NCBI GenBank assembly: GCA_012845835.1
Contig: JABAKD010000024.1
Span: 7,033,103-7,097,102, forward strand
Length of the DNA: 64,000 nt
Direction of reading: 5' to 3'
From: Undaria pinnatifida
Taxonomy: Eukaryota > Sar > Phaeophyceae > Laminariales > Alariaceae
In this document: piece after piece, positions 1-11,189 of the stretch
How positions within the stretch are numbered: the first letter of the stretch is position 1
How the letters are laid out: every line of letters begins with the position of its first letter
The notes under the pieces: generated by a model
Database searches by the model: none
Told to the model about the DNA's origin: nothing
Seen by the model: only the letters and a program-made list of their open reading frames with translations
Translations under genes and position numbers: made by a program

Positions 1-990
1 AATCGACGGCTCCACCAGTCCGAAGTCTACTCCCCACGCCAGGTGAGCAAATTCGTTTTCGAAGTCGTGACGGAGGTCGTCCGGACATAAGTGGAACTTT
101 TTGATATTCGATGCTGACGCCCGTCGTCGGCCAATCCCTCGTCCATTCATCATGACGATGTAGCTGAGTCCTGGTAGGACAACTTCAGTCACCCCCCAAG
201 GTCCAGTCCAGTGCTCGTGGGCTAGTTCATGATGTATCCCCTCCCTGGCCATCACAGACTCCGCCTCCTTCACCAACACCTTATCTCCGACAACAACACG
301 GGTTCCCACCGAGGTCCGACCGATTTCAGCATTCCGACTCTTCATGTCTTTTCGATAGAGCCATCCGCCCGTACCTCCTTGTACGCTTGACGTTTGTCGG
401 CCACGTAACTGTGCATCCCGCCTCTGAAATCACCACCATCTATCTCGGGGTGCGTAGCATCAAGTTGCGCGCGTGCATCACGACCGAAGAAATAACGGAA
501 GGGAGTTGGCTTCCCCGGTGAGCGCAGGTCCGGCGTGGTACGATGGATTCAGTGCCGGTTGTACGTACTCGTCCAATCTGCGAGGCCAAGTCTTGCACAG
601 TTCTCCTAGTGCTTCGTGTAGCAACCCCCCCAGTCTCTCCACCGTCCTCTGTGCACGTGGATGATCGGCAGGCCCATATGCGATGGTCATGTTCAACCAC
701 TTGCATCAGTGTTGCATCACATCTGCCGTGAACTCGGATCCCGGATCACTGCGAACATATAGCGGTAGCCCAAAAGTAAGCATCACTTCGAGCAGTTTCC
801 TCGCTACTCCGATTGCTTATTTCGTGGGCAGTGGAAAGGCGAACAAGAACTTGCTGGCTTTCTCGACTGCCACCAGTAGAACTTTGTTGCCTGCGTCCGA
901 CTTCACCCCCATGTCCTCGATGTCGACTTCGAGTACTTACCCGGGTCGCAGAAACCTCGACGGTAGCATGGCAACCCATTGACTCGCTGA
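1..990 (-). pseudogene. Gypsy integrase core and C-terminal region (broken)
   Basis: Minus-strand translation across several frames gives an integrase catalytic core of the DDE type. The first Asp lies in VDIEDMG near 920-930, the second in DPGSEFTADV near 730-755, and the Glu in GPADHPRAQRTVE near 637-680. This is followed by a post-core segment containing EHWTGPWGVTEVVLPG near 180-225, as expected of the region after the core in Ty3/gypsy integrases. In-frame stops (for example near 822 and 712) and frame changes show that it cannot be translated as one protein. It would have inserted element cDNA into chromosomes. It is cut by the window edge. Confidence 0.85.
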
Positions 991-2409
991 CCGCTTGCGA
1001 CGTCTGCGCCCACACGAGAGGACGTAGTTGGGGAACTGCAGGTCGTGGGATCTTTCCCAGAGGTGCTACCCACAAGAGGCCGTTATCATCCATCACATAT
1101 TCACCACCTTCTGATCCTCGGTTTCCCGCTTCCTGGAGTTCTTTCCGAATCCTGCCAAGTACCATATCTTCGTACTGCCTGTGCATCAGCTGTGGCACAT
1201 TCTGGAGAACAGCTGTCACCCTTCCAGCATGGATGGCTCTGACCACTGGGGTCCCTTGGTCTTTCCCTGATCCGCTTGAACGGCTGCTGGTGTCCTTTGG
1301 TGGTTCCTCCAACGGATCACGTTGCCGTTTCGGTCTCGGGATGGACTCTCTCTGTCCCCTGCGTTTGCGTGGGCGATCAACTTCCGCTGGTAGTTCAGTA
1401 GTAGTGATCGTCTGCGCCGGTGTATTCTCCATCTCCTCCTCCTCAGGTGATGGTGGTTCTGCCCCCAAGACATCCTCCGGTTCCTGGAAAGGGGCCTTTG
1501 CCTGCGATCTCGTGACCGCTCGTGTCACCTCGAAGGCTTTTGATGCTGCGAGGTAACCCTCAAACACCATGCAGGCCAATCCTTCCAGTTCCGCGACCTC
1601 TGATACCGGTTTTCCCAGTAAGCCTTGAACAGCTAGTTCAACTAATACTGCTCGTAGCATTGGAGGAGACGTGAAATCTGCGATGACGTTTGCCGCTGCG
1701 CTTTTGCTGACCGCCTGCGGGATCACGTAGTGTTCCTTCCCTGCACTGATTTTGGCGCAGTCGTTGAAGTGCAACTCTTCATCTTCTTCAAGGCGTGCTG
1801 CATCCGCTGGGTGTGCGATATGCCCTTCGGTTGGTTTTTTCCCCCATGATGTGAGCACGGTTCAAAGAGATGATGGGTTCGTTAAACGAGTAAATCGCTC
1901 GCTCTCCGTTACCTCTCTTCCAGAAGTATGCGCCTCTTCGTCCCAGAAATTCCCCTAATTCCTGAACTGGTTGCTTTACCTTCTCCAACCTCCGCTTCCA
2001 AGCGGTTAACTCCCCTTTTGTGGCAAGGCCTCCCTTGATTCCTACCACAAATGTCCGTTTCCTCCTCCACGGAATCCCTACTTGGCTCGCTAGTATCTCC
2101 GCTTTGTCCACGATGTATGACTCTCGTTCCAAAGCGGGGAGAATCTCGTCGTTTCATTCCGTCGTTCGATAAAGGTTGCCTAAACATTCGAGTATAAAAA
2201 CTCGCGCGTCTGAGGCGATAGCAGCTTAGGCTAAGCTACTCTCTCCGGATATTCCCTCCTTCTCTCGTATCCCTCCAAACCTCCTGCGGGCGTCACCGAC
2301 CACCACGTCTGGTGTCACCTCTCATAACATGGTAAGGCATTCCTGCGACCCTGTTGTCACCCTAAGCAGCTTCCCACCGTTGTCCAGGCCGTTTGCTCTG
2401 ATGCATTCA
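746..2409 (-). pseudogene. Gypsy pol linker between RNase H and integrase
   Basis: Two overlapping minus-strand frames (746-1,858 and 1,788-2,132) plus sequence up to 2,409 encode a proline- and charge-rich spacer. Near 1,010-1,070 it contains LLWVAPLGKIPRPAVP-type sequence just before the integrase. Reading from 2,409 downward, the frame can be followed through a TAA near 2,224 and a TGA near 2,155, so the stretch was once continuous coding. The spacer has no recognised domain of its own, and its place between RNase H and integrase is what identifies it. The last ~270 bases (2,139-2,409) also occur at 5,168-5,429. Confidence 0.65.
2139..2409 (-). repeat. Direct repeat, copy 1, of Gypsy linker segment
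   Basis: This ~270 bp segment matches 5,168-5,429 in the same orientation with a few substitutions and a ten-base indel near 2,312. The two copies flank the whole inverted-repeat block. Similarity begins at GAGAATCTCGTCGTT and ends at TGATGCATTCAG. It is far too long for a normal target-site duplication, so unequal exchange or duplication during insertion is more likely. Confidence 0.85.
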
Positions 2410-3571
2410 GTCTCGACGTAGTCTCTCCCTATCTTGCGGTCAGCTGTGTCCGGGCTGTCTGCGGGAAAAAATTGGACAAAAAGAAAAGCCAAACAGGATG
2501 CATTAAACTAATTGCCCTCATTTGTTGCAGGTGTGTGTATCTGTGTGTTTACGTCTGTGCAGAGGAAATGGCCCGCCACAACCAAGACTTTAGACAAACA
2601 AGTTCGAACAACCCAACGCAAAAAAGTTCAGATGACAGCAGCTAAAAGGATACTAGCATGATCATGCACGACGAGTAATACAGTATTAAGACAGAACTAG
2701 GAAAAATTAGTTTGCGTTTCCTTATGGCGGCTTCGAGAGGTGGAAGTGCGACGATGTCTGTTATGTACGTAAAAATACTGTCTATTTGGACGTAAATGTA
2801 AGGGTGGGTTGAGTTTTTTTTTCGTCTCGGCCGAAGTATTTCCCGCATAGAGCGAACAAAGATGTCGATCACTACAACTACTAGTGTCACACCACCGCAC
2901 GGTGGCACTACGGCTTCTCTCACCCGTTCTTGCAAAGTGTTTGAATCAGGCCGAAGAGGCAACGAACATACCGCTCGCGGGACGGGGGGGGGGGGGGGGC
3001 TAAGCTCCTTCCTTTTCTTCCCATGCTGTTGGTGATCGTAGCTGCCGCCCCGAGATCCAAGCCTGGATCCAACCTTCCTCTACACCTCCACCCCACCAAT
3101 CTCTACTCCAGTTCAAGCGTTCCTCCCACATTTCCTCGACATCGACATGGCTGAGAGATGCGCTTCTGACACCAACATGGCTGGGGACCACACCCCTGAT
3201 TCCCCCAGCTCCCGCGAGGAGCGGTAAACGCGTAGACTAGAGAGGAAACGTGAATGCGTTATAGCGTTACACGGTATCATAAGATATGACTCAAAACCAC
3301 ACAGGAATACACAGACACTCACGGAGACAGGCAGAGGCACAGGCAGACAGAATAGTAGCAAAACATATTACGCAGAAAATGACGCAGATATAACGATGCC
3401 CCCCCAACCATGAGCGTCTACGACTTCGAGATCAGACACTTTAATGTGGTGGTGACGCGATGGGTTTGTCGGCAAGGGGAGACGGTCGGTCTTGCGCGAT
3501 ATTCAGGCGGGATGAGAAGAAGAGTGCATATAGGGGGGAACGGTACGGCAGTATTATGGCATCTCCGTACC
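2410..3571. other. Non-coding left part of the insert in the Gypsy element
   Basis: I find no credible gene here. At 2,705-2,755 there is one short, isolated copy of the repeat motif that recurs at 3,945, 4,225, 4,665 and 5,020 (CTTATGGCGGCTTCGAGAGG and its complement). A run of about 18 G lies near 2,980-2,999. The rest looks like unique AT-rich sequence. Confidence 0.6.
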
Positions 3572-3859
3572 GCTAGGCTTGTTGGTATCCAAAGAACAAC
3601 CATGACCGTTCACTATTCCAGGTCAGGCACATTGGTGTGTTGTTGTCGGGGTCATGTCCTCGTCCTCTTCCCGCTCACGATCGCCCCAATCTCCGCCGCA
3701 GAAGGGCACAGGGCGGCTAGGCTTGTTGGTATCCAAAGAACAACCATGACCGTTCACTATTCCAGGTCAGGCACATTGGTGTGTTGTTGTCGGGGTCATG
3801 TCCTCGTCCTCTTCCCGCTCACGATCGCCCCCATCTCCGCCGCAGAAGGGCACAGGGCG
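3572..3859 (+). repeat. Two tandem copies of a 144 bp unit
   Basis: The unit starting GCTAGGCTTGTTGGTATCC at 3,572 begins again at 3,716, giving a period of 144 bp. The copies are nearly identical (CCCCAAT against CCCCCAT near the end). Because 144 is divisible by three, a plus-strand frame (3,410-3,871) stays open through both copies as a 48-residue repeat, but I see no sign that it is a real protein. The second unit runs straight into the first arm of the inverted-repeat block. Confidence 0.9.
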
Positions 3860-5062
3860 TCATGGCAATAGCGGCAGCAGTGGAAATGGTGTGAAGAAGG
3901 GGGAGGGGTCTAGGGCGGCGCGCTCTAGCATGAGCGGCAGTGTTCATCGTCGCACTTCCACCTCTCGAAGCCGCCATAAGGAAACGGAAAAGAAGAACGG
4001 TGGAGGAGAGATTGGAGCGATCGTCAGCAGCGCGCCTGGTGGAGGAGGCGGCAATCATCGACGCGGCACAGGGCGCCGCGGGGGTGGAGGGGGGGGGCGG
4101 AGCTAGCTCAGCCACCACAAAGCCCGGCGCGGCGCCCTGTGCCGCGTCGATGATTGCCGCCTCCTCCACTAGGCGCGCTGCTGAAGATCGCTCCAATCTC
4201 TCCTCCACCGTTCTTCTTTTCCGTTTCCTTATGGCGGCTTCGAGAGGTGGAAGTGCGACGATGAACACTGCCGCTCATGTAAACACTTCCTCCCCTAGCG
4301 GGGCTATGCGTGTTGCCACCTTCCATCCCGGGTATTTTCTACTCGAATGTTTAGGCAACCTTCTGCGAACGACGGAATGGAACGACGAGATTCTCCCCGC
4401 TTTGGAACGAGAGTCATACATCGTGGACGAAGCGGAGATACTAGCGAGCCAAGTAGGGATTCCGTGGAGGAGGAAACGGACATTTGTGGTAGGAATCAAG
4501 GGAGGGCTTGCCACAAAAGGGAAGTCGGAGCTTGGAGAAAATAAGCTAGCTCCGCCCCCCCCTCCACCGCCGCGGCGCCCTGTGCCGCGTCGATGATTGC
4601 CGCCTCCTCCACCAGGCGCGCTGCTGACGATCGCTCCAATCTCTCCTCCACCGTCCTTCTTTTCCGTTTCCTTATGGAGGCTTCGAGAGGTGGAAGTGCG
4701 ACGATGAACACTGCCGCTCATGCTAGAGCGCGCCGCCCTAGACCCCTCCCCCTTCTTCTCACCATAACCACTGCTGCCGCTATTGCCATGACGCCCTGCG
4801 CCCTTCGGCGGCGGAGATGGGGGCGATCGTGAGCGGGAAGAGGAGAGGTCCATGGGAGAACCGTGGGCTGATATTACAAGCCCATTGGAAAATCATGGGA
4901 GACGCCCCCCCCTCCACCGCCGCGGCGCCCTGTGCCGCGTCGATGATTGCCGCCTCCTCCACCAGGCGCGCTGCTGACGATCGCTCCAATCTCTCCTCCA
5001 CCGTTCTTCTTTTCCGTTTCCTTATGGCGGCTTCGAGAGGTGGAAGTGCGACGATGAACAGT
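3800..5062. mobile_element. Foldback-like block of nested inverted repeats
   Basis: A ~150 bp module appears four times: inverted at about 3,930-4,080, and direct at 4,128-4,281, 4,566-4,723 and 4,918-5,062. The first two face each other across ~45 bp and would form a long hairpin. A wider inverted pair joins 3,805-4,080 with 4,565-4,840. The module contains CTTATGGCGGCTTCGAGAGG and GCGGCGCCCTGTGCCGCG. No transposase is visible. The arrangement fits a foldback or composite non-autonomous DNA transposon; the superfamily cannot be named from the sequence alone. Confidence 0.7.
4340..4540 (+). repeat. Captured inverted copy of Gypsy linker
   Basis: The plus strand from ACTCGAATGTTTAGGCAACC onward matches the minus strand of about 2,010-2,198 almost base for base (a few substitutions), so a fragment of the host Gypsy element lies inverted inside the inserted block. 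It is bounded by copies of the ~150 bp module. Either the foldback element picked it up from this or a related Gypsy copy, or a local inversion created it. Confidence 0.85.
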
Positions 5063-5167
5063 CAGTAATGATATGATCCTGAAAGCTGTCAACAAGGCTA
5101 GATATGTCGAGGATTGGTATGCTGATACAGGCACTTAATATCACATGACTGATTCCCTGTCTTGCAT

Positions 5168-5429
5168 GAGAATCTCGTCGTTCCATTCCGTCGTTCGAAA
5201 AAGGTTGCCTAAACATTCGAGTATAAAAACTCGCGCGTCTGAGGCGATAGCAGCTTAGGCTAAGCTACTCGCTCCGGATATTCCCTCCTTCTCTCGTATC
5301 CCTCCAAACCTCCTGCGGGTGTCACCGACCACCTCACCTCTCATAACATGGTAAGGCATTCCTGCGACCCTGTTGTCACCCTAAGCAGCTTCCCACCGTT
5401 GTCCAGGCCGTTTGCTCTGATGCATTCCA
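5168..5429 (-). repeat. Direct repeat, copy 2, of Gypsy linker segment
   Basis: This is the partner of 2,139-2,409. It is contiguous with the RNase H side of the Gypsy element, so this copy keeps the original junction on that side while copy 1 keeps the junction to the integrase side. Confidence 0.85.
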
Positions 5430-5503
5430 GTGCTCTCCAGTCCTGGTCTACTGCTCCTCTGACCGTCAGCAATCCCTCTGATGCAAGGATGCTGCCTCTT
5501 CCC

Positions 5504-6145
5504 CTACAGTTGAGCATGACCACCACTGGAAGCTCCGGTGCGATGACAAGTTTGGCCTGTTGAGTATCTGCCTCTGATGGGTCTGCGTGTGTGAGTGCGA
5601 CGGCTGCAAGTACTGTAAGACTTTGAGTCCACCTCTTCCACTCCTAAGGTTTCAAGGTGTACGCCGTCAATCACTGGCCCCTGTGGCCCTTTGTAAACGT
5701 TTGGCAACGACTCGTCTCCTGGAAAAGAGTCGTCGAAATCTTCGATCACGTTGCTCTTGTTCGGTAACCGCGACATGGCGTCTGGGAGCTGATGTTGTGT
5801 CCCGGGCCTCCACTTCAAGGTGATGTCGTGCTCCATCAACCTCAGAGCCCAGCGGTGGTATTTCATTGTGAGAGATTGGCTTTTGAAGAGCCAAGTCAAC
5901 GCCGAACAGTCCGTGATGAGCGTGAACGGTCGCTCCCAAAAATAGGATTGGAATTTGTTCGCTGCCCACATGACCGCCATGCATTCACGGTCTGTTGCCG
6001 ACCTTTTGGAGTCTCCTCTCGACCACTTTTTGCTGCCGTACAAGATCACCTTTTCCACTCCTTCGATGCATTGCGTTTGCACCGCTCCTGCTCCTATCTC
6101 ACTGGCATCGGTGGACAGCGAGAAAGCAAGAACGGTTCTGTCCAC
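5504..6145 (-). pseudogene. Gypsy RNase H domain
   Basis: The minus-strand frame encodes a Ty3/gypsy RNase H: FSLSTDASEIGAGAV (first catalytic Asp), TDRECMAVMWAANKF (Glu), FTLITDCSALTWLF (Asp) and PDAMSRLP (the C-terminal Asp motif typical of gypsy elements). It follows the RT frame in the expected order but is separated from it by a frame break near 6,150-6,175. The frame then continues into a low-conservation linker. It would degrade RNA in RNA-DNA hybrids during reverse transcription. All key acidic residues are present, so decay here is by frame breaks, not active-site loss. Confidence 0.9.
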
Positions 6146-6173
6146 ACCAGCAGGGCTAGAAATGGAGGTGACG

Positions 6174-6971
6174 TCAAAGCCTCGATGAGCGCATTAAAAG
6201 CCTTGTTCTGCTCTTCTCCCCACGAAACTTCTCTTTCTTCGCTCTCTTGGTTCTGACCCTTGGATCTCTCAGCAAGTCGGAAGTGGGCGCCACCACTGTG
6301 CTATAATGGGGTACGAATTGCCGGAAGTACCCTGTCATGCCCAGCAACATTCGCACTTCCTCCACCGTGTTCGGCCTTGACAGCTGCGTGATAGCATCAA
6401 TCTTGCTCGGGGCCGGTCTGGTACCAAGTCTATCCACGATCATGCCGACGAACTCCATGACCGACTGACAGAAATGTGATTTCTGGAGATTTACGGATAG
6501 ACGTCCTTGCCGTAGACACTCTAACGTTTCTCGCAGCAGTCCCCATTGTTCTTCAAGGGTTTTCGACGGGATGGAGATGTCGTCCAACCAGTTCTTGATT
6601 CCCCTATCCTTGACTGGTAACAGTCGCCCTCCAACGTAGTTGGCAAACCATGAAGGCACTGTCTTCAACCCGAAGCCGCAGCGAACGTACTCGGACAGCT
6701 TCCCGTCAGCGTCTCGAAACGCCGTCAGGTGTCGATCGTCCTCATGTATCTCGAGCTGTAAGAATCCTGAAGCTAAATCGATGCTGGAGAAATACTTTGA
6801 CCCTTCCATATAATCCATAATGTGCTGCCAGTCCCCGAGTCCACCACTCTGTGATTTGAGAAGCGCATTGATACCTCGGGAAATCCTGCACGACCCGCAC
6901 TGTCCCATCTTTCTGGCGAACCGTCGAACAAGTGGCGGCCCACTCGGAATTTGATTCCCGAATGGATCCAT
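6174..6971 (-). pseudogene. Gypsy reverse transcriptase domain
   Basis: The minus-strand frame shows RT motifs in order: FSSIDLASGFLQLEIHEDD (motif A, near 6,740-6,790), FGLKTVPSWFANYVGG (the usual FGL-APA-F-positioned segment), NWLDDISI (the YxDD position, here W-L-D-D, near 6,580-6,596), then LNLQKSHF-like and EFVGMIVD segments and an LLGMTGYFRQFVPHYS thumb/connection. The aromatic at the first position of the catalytic box is Trp instead of Tyr, at a point where gypsy elements usually have Tyr. The N-terminal part is in another frame (6,773-7,552), so the gene is broken. Confidence 0.92.
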
Positions 6972-7552
6972 TCTTCAGGAGTTTCACCACCTCTGTCTGA
7001 ATCATCTCGCGCTGTTATGGGCTGTAGTGTCGAACGGGCGCCACGTATGGTTTGACGTTGAGATCTTTGAGCTTCAGTCGCATGGGCACTACTTTGCATG
7101 CTGGTACGCTCTTGGGGTTGACCGCAAACCTCGTTGAGAATGCCCATCAATGTGTCCTTTTCGCCTGGACTGAGCTGTCCGAGGTTGGCCTCCCCCAGGT
7201 CCACCCCGGGGGCTTCGCTCGGAATCTCTGCGAGTTCACCCCCTTTGTTGCATTGCTCCGTTGGTCTCCCTTTGTCTTTCTTTTCGTCTTTCTTTTTGAT
7301 CCCCTCGTCCTGTTTGGGGCGTGTCGGTTCCTCCGACAACGGGTTCACGAGTGTCTTAATGCATTCCCGATCGTAATTGTTGACAGCGTAAACCGTCGCA
7401 ATCATCAGCCCCCTCTGGATCTTCACGTTATCCTGGGTAACATTCGACAACTTACGTTGAACCGGTATGCCCGGGAACCACCACTGTGCCCCCCTTGGTA
7501 CTCCTAGATCCATTCCTAGTTCATGATCATAGCGGTTAGTTGGTTCTACCAC
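6773..7552 (-). pseudogene. Gypsy protease-RT spacer and RT N-terminus
   Basis: This minus-strand frame bridges the protease and RT frames. It carries a lysine-rich spacer followed by LSPGEKDTLMGILNEV, which resembles the conserved stretch before the fingers of gypsy RTs. The following fingers sequence is out of frame with itself by one base, with fragments of the TDGTVRVVQDF type visible at 6,880-6,920 in a different frame. I treat it as part of the same dead pol gene. Confidence 0.65.
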
Positions 7553-7626
7553 TGAGAGCTGCTGTCCTTGAGGTTGAGGGCCTTTGACAAAAGCGTCTAC
7601 CTAGATACTGGTACAACCTTGAACCT

Positions 7627-8475
7627 CTACGTCTTTCGCAATGCGTAGTTTCCAGTGCAGAGTGCTTCGTCCTCCCATACCGAGCTTCCTAACTCCATAA
7701 TCCCCGCCGGAATCTTCGGTTCCTCCAATTCTTCCGGTTCTTGCTCGTCTGTCGATGGTTTCACCGCGCAATCGTGGTCCCATTCGGCATACATTGCTCC
7801 TGCGGCGGCCTCTCTGACCTCCTTCGGGGCGAATGGTACCCACGATGAGGATAGTGTAGGCCGGAAACCCTTCTCACCATCGAAACTGATGATACTTCGA
7901 TTGTTCGTCATGAACGCGGCTCCAAGCACCATCGCATACGGAAGTCCTTTCACCACCCTGAACTTCACACGGAATATTTGGTCGACCGGTGCGAAGACCA
8001 GTGGTAGCAAGCACGAGCTTACCACTTCCATCGGGGGTACGGCGCTGTTCTTTGGGTTTGCTGCGCGGAGTAGGCCGTCTCCCGTTGGATTTATCAGCGA
8101 CTTTCCCAAACCATCCCGTTCTTCAATGGATTCGTAGTTTCCTCCGTCCGCCCCAGTATCCACCAGCACCGCAATCGGAAGTCGTCGGCTCCAGCTCGTT
8201 GCATGCCACAACGTTGCATGAACCCAAACCTGTGACGTCTTAGTTTGCAGCGCTCCCATTTTCGATTGGTGAGAGGAACTCTCTGAACCCTGGCTGCTGT
8301 TGACCCGTGAACCCTGGCTGCTGTTGACCAGCAAACCCTGGCTGTTGTTAGCCAGCAAACCTTGGCTGTTGTTGCTGCGGCGGCCTTGGTACCATTGGAG
8401 GTCCCCATCGCGATCTATGGTTCGGTTGTGCTCCTCTTGGGGTTGTCTGTGGACCCCATCGTCCTCTGATTCCAA
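7627..8475 (-). pseudogene. Gypsy aspartic protease region
   Basis: The minus-strand frame contains LVDTGADGGNYES near 8,135-8,172, the D-T-G active-site motif of retropepsin-like proteases. About 90 residues further on it contains LPYAMVLGAAFMTNN, the hydrophobic-ILG segment at the end of that fold. The N-terminal 60 residues hold an imperfect repeat of Asn-Ser-Gln-Gly units. It would cut the Gag-Pol polyprotein. No ATG opens this frame, consistent with its being an inner part of a polyprotein. Confidence 0.85.
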
Positions 8476-8684
8476 ACGGTGACGGTAAGGAGGAAGCGGA
8501 CATCTGATTGTTCCCGCCTCCCGCTCCTACAGGATTTGCCGGTCCTTCTGTCCCTCGTCCTGCACCGCCCTGTGGACCCCATCCAACCTGGCCGCCCTGT
8601 GGTGGGTCTACAGCCTGGCCGCTCTGTGACGGGCCTCCCTATGGTGGGCCTCCCCTCGGGTAAGGTGCACCAAAAGGTCCCCAA
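8240..8684 (-). repeat. Gln/Asn/Gly-rich Gag tail with short tandem repeats
   Basis: About 8,280-8,375 holds imperfect ~27 bp repeats around TGACC/TTAGCCAGCAAACC. Further up, GGCCGCCCTGTGG/GGCCGCTCTGTGA units repeat at 8,590-8,650. They read as low-complexity Gag C-terminal sequence in the orientation of the element. No zinc knuckle is visible. Confidence 0.55.
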
Positions 8685-8699
8685 AAAGGTCCCCCTCTT

Positions 8700-10020
8700 C
8701 CTGCCATTTTATTTCCTGCAATCACGCCCCCCCCCCTCCCCGGGACGCCGCCCGTTTCACTTTGACGAAACCTCTCGCTTTGCTGTCGTGTAGTGTAAGA
8801 TGGACTCGACGAAGTTGTGCAGTACACGACGGACTCGATGACGCTGTGTTATATCCGACGAATGGAGCTGTGCAGTAGGAGCTGTGCAGTATGCGACGGA
8901 CTCCATGAGGCTGCGTGGTACACGATGTACTCGACGAAGCTGCGTCGTATAAGGTGAAGATGGTATCCAACGATGGTAGTCTAGGGCGACAAGTGGAGTC
9001 CAGGGGATCGATGGAGTCTAGAAACACCAAGTTGACCCCACCAAACGGGTATAACAGTGGCTTGGGACAAGGTGGGTGAGAAAAAGGGGTGGTGAAAGGT
9101 TTCGAGTATATGTATATTTTCCTTCCTGGTTCGTTGAAAGTTGTCCCCTTATCATTATATACATTGAACCCTTCGAAAGCTCGAGTCTTCACTAACAGAG
9201 TAACGCCTGGAATCCCTTAGGTATCTAAGACACAACAATGACTAATATTAATGTATTCTTTACAAACCTCAAAATCCTAACGTACTTATCAAGCTTCCCC
9301 CCTATTAATGCATTATTTACAATCCTCAAGATTCCAACGTACTTATCGAGCTTCCCCCCTTCCCATTCCAATATGATAACGTCCCTAAACCATGTTTCCA
9401 ATTCCGGTAAGTTCTTAGCATGACAAAGAGCAGCTATAGAAAGGCTTACATTCCCCATACAAAATTAAAACTGGGACCTAAACCATGTTTCCAATTCCGG
9501 TGGGTTATTAGCATGACAAAGAGCAGCTATAGAAAGGCGTACATTCATCATACAAAATTGAGAACTAGAACCAGATTGCAGTATCACTACTCTTGGAACA
9601 CCTGTAAGAACGACCTTGCAGTGCCTGTACAACCTGCAAAGACACAAAATCCCCATCACAAAGGCCAAAACCAAATTGCCTGCAAGAATAACCCTTGTCT
9701 TGTGGTCGTCTCACAGTATGCAACAAGTGTAGATCAACTAACAGACCCGAACTCATTTTCAACCTGTATGATGGACTCAAGCACATTTCTACAGTGATTT
9801 ATCACGTACGAACTTACTCGTAAGCAGCAATGATGACGCTTCTTTCCCGATATCCTATTGGTATCGTATTCTTTGATCTACTTCCTACATTTTATGCAAC
9901 TTAGTCAGCCCTTCCTTGCTATATTTTTCCAAAAAAACCCAGCCCGTAGATTACGATTTCGCGCAGTATAAATACCAATCCGTGTACTATTCTGTACAAG
10001 GTACAACAAACAAGTATCCT
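8700..10020. other. Non-coding repeat debris beyond the Gypsy element
   Basis: 8,795-8,950 contains degenerate repeats around GTGCAGTACACGACGGACTC and GACTCGACGAAGCTG. 9,240-9,360 holds two ~58 bp units ending CAAGCTTCCCCCCT/CGAGCTTCCCCCCT. 9,388-9,560 holds two ~92 bp units starting AAACCATGTTTCCAATTCCG. Minus-strand frames over the last block are short and match no domain I know. It may be the remains of another retroelement, but I cannot support that. Confidence 0.5.
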
Positions 10021-10041
10021 CAATAATAACGTACTAGGGTA

Positions 10042-10077
10042 AGGTGGCCGCCCGCCGTAGGCGGCGGGACGGCCACC
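10042..10077. other. GC-rich hairpin
   Basis: GTGGCCGCCCGCCG, a short TAG loop, then GCGGCGGGACGGCCAC form a stem of about 14-15 pairs with a one-base irregularity. It lies in otherwise AT-rich, gene-free sequence. Its function is unknown; it could be the end or centre of an unrecognised small element. Confidence 0.6.
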
Positions 10078-10089
10078 CGGAGATACGCC

Positions 10090-11189
10090 CGAAGAAGGTC
10101 AATCAATGAATTGAGGATGAGAAGTGCGGGAAATAGAGAGGAGGATGCAGGTTATGTCTAGTAAAGGAGAAAGTGGCATCGATGATACATCCCCGCGACT
10201 TTGGGCATGACTGAATTGAAACGCGGTGGCCGTATCAGGGGCGATGAATGTGTAATCAGTATAATTTTAGATGAAATATCAATGGAAAGTACGCAGGATG
10301 GGCAGGCGGATGAATGACTCGGAAAGAGACATCGGTGACGCCGCACTGTTGTTTATGTAACGGAGTAAGTGTAATAGCTCCGTGATAAAAATCAATGGTG
10401 AAGAGAGCAAGATGACGGTGAACCCGGTGAAGAAGAAAGCGACGAAGATGATACGGTGATTAATTCGAACACATAATCGAAATCGTGAATGAAAGAATCG
10501 GAAAAGCCCCGAAGATGGAAGGGCAAAAAGCAGCAAATCTCGATTGCTATGCTACAGCGAAAGAAAGCGAAAAAAACATGAAAAGGTCGACCTGGAAATA
10601 ATTACGTAGTGTACACGAAACGTGTGATAGCTTACGAACTCGTTGTAAGTGAAACGACTGAGACGCTGATAGCAGATGACAAACTTCAGGTGAAAATCAG
10701 CCGGAAGAAAGTAATTGGCTAAAGAAGACGATCATCTACGGTATGTGAAACAGAAGCTTAGGTGCGTCGGTAGAATCAATCTTCGTCATCGGAAGACGAC
10801 TCGTCGCTGGATGACGAAGCTTCTTCCTCGCCGGATGACGATGCAGAATCCGGTTCGTTGCGTCGGTTCTGTTGAGCTTTCGAGTATTGTCGTGTTGACG
10901 GCATCGGAATGGGCAGTAGAGGTTTGGCGGGGTGCCGCGTATGATTGCGGTGGAAATGTAGATGCGTAGATGTGTAGTGTAGATGCGGGTAAACATAATA
11001 TGCGGCGGAATTTTGATTGGCGAGGTTGTCTGCAGAAAATCCGCATTTTTGCTCGTATGCGGCAGCGGGCATGGGGCATCTCAATGCTGTAATCTGCAGT
11101 GGGCATGGCCAATCGTAACTACTTGACATGTTGTGACGACGTTTGATGAATGCATAAATAGGGTGGCGGTGTTTGTGTTGTGTAATGTC
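10090..11189. other. Region without a recognisable gene
   Basis: The longest frame is on the minus strand (10,776-11,264). It is rich in His, Ser and Pro and ends in an acidic tail of Ser, Asp and Glu residues (about 10,779-10,860). It has no recognised domain, overlaps the 317 bp duplicated segment, and its start is not convincing. I list it as an unproven open frame. The remainder shows nothing I can name. Confidence 0.35.

Larger units (their letters stand above)
1..8700 (-). mobile_element. Decayed Ty3/gypsy-type LTR retrotransposon, interrupted
   Basis: Read on the minus strand, this stretch gives the order Gag tail, retropepsin, reverse transcriptase, RNase H, linker, integrase core and post-integrase region, which is the Ty3/gypsy (Metaviridae-type) pol order. 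Every domain sits in a separate or broken frame with stops and frameshifts, so it is a dead copy. A block of inverted repeats (about 2,410-5,167) splits the linker between RNase H and integrase. The integrase side runs off the window at base 1, so the downstream LTR is not visible. On the other side I recognise no Gag core and no LTR above about 8,700. Gene order and motifs are seen directly; the family assignment follows from them. Confidence 0.88.

Noticed and set aside
813..1556. 247-residue plus-strand frame
   Set aside because: It lies opposite the Gypsy linker and integrase, which show clear domain order on the minus strand.
9225..9790. Minus-strand frames considered as Ty1/copia remnants
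   Set aside because: A few words resemble the segment before a copia integrase zinc finger, but no H-H-C-C residues or catalytic motifs are present.
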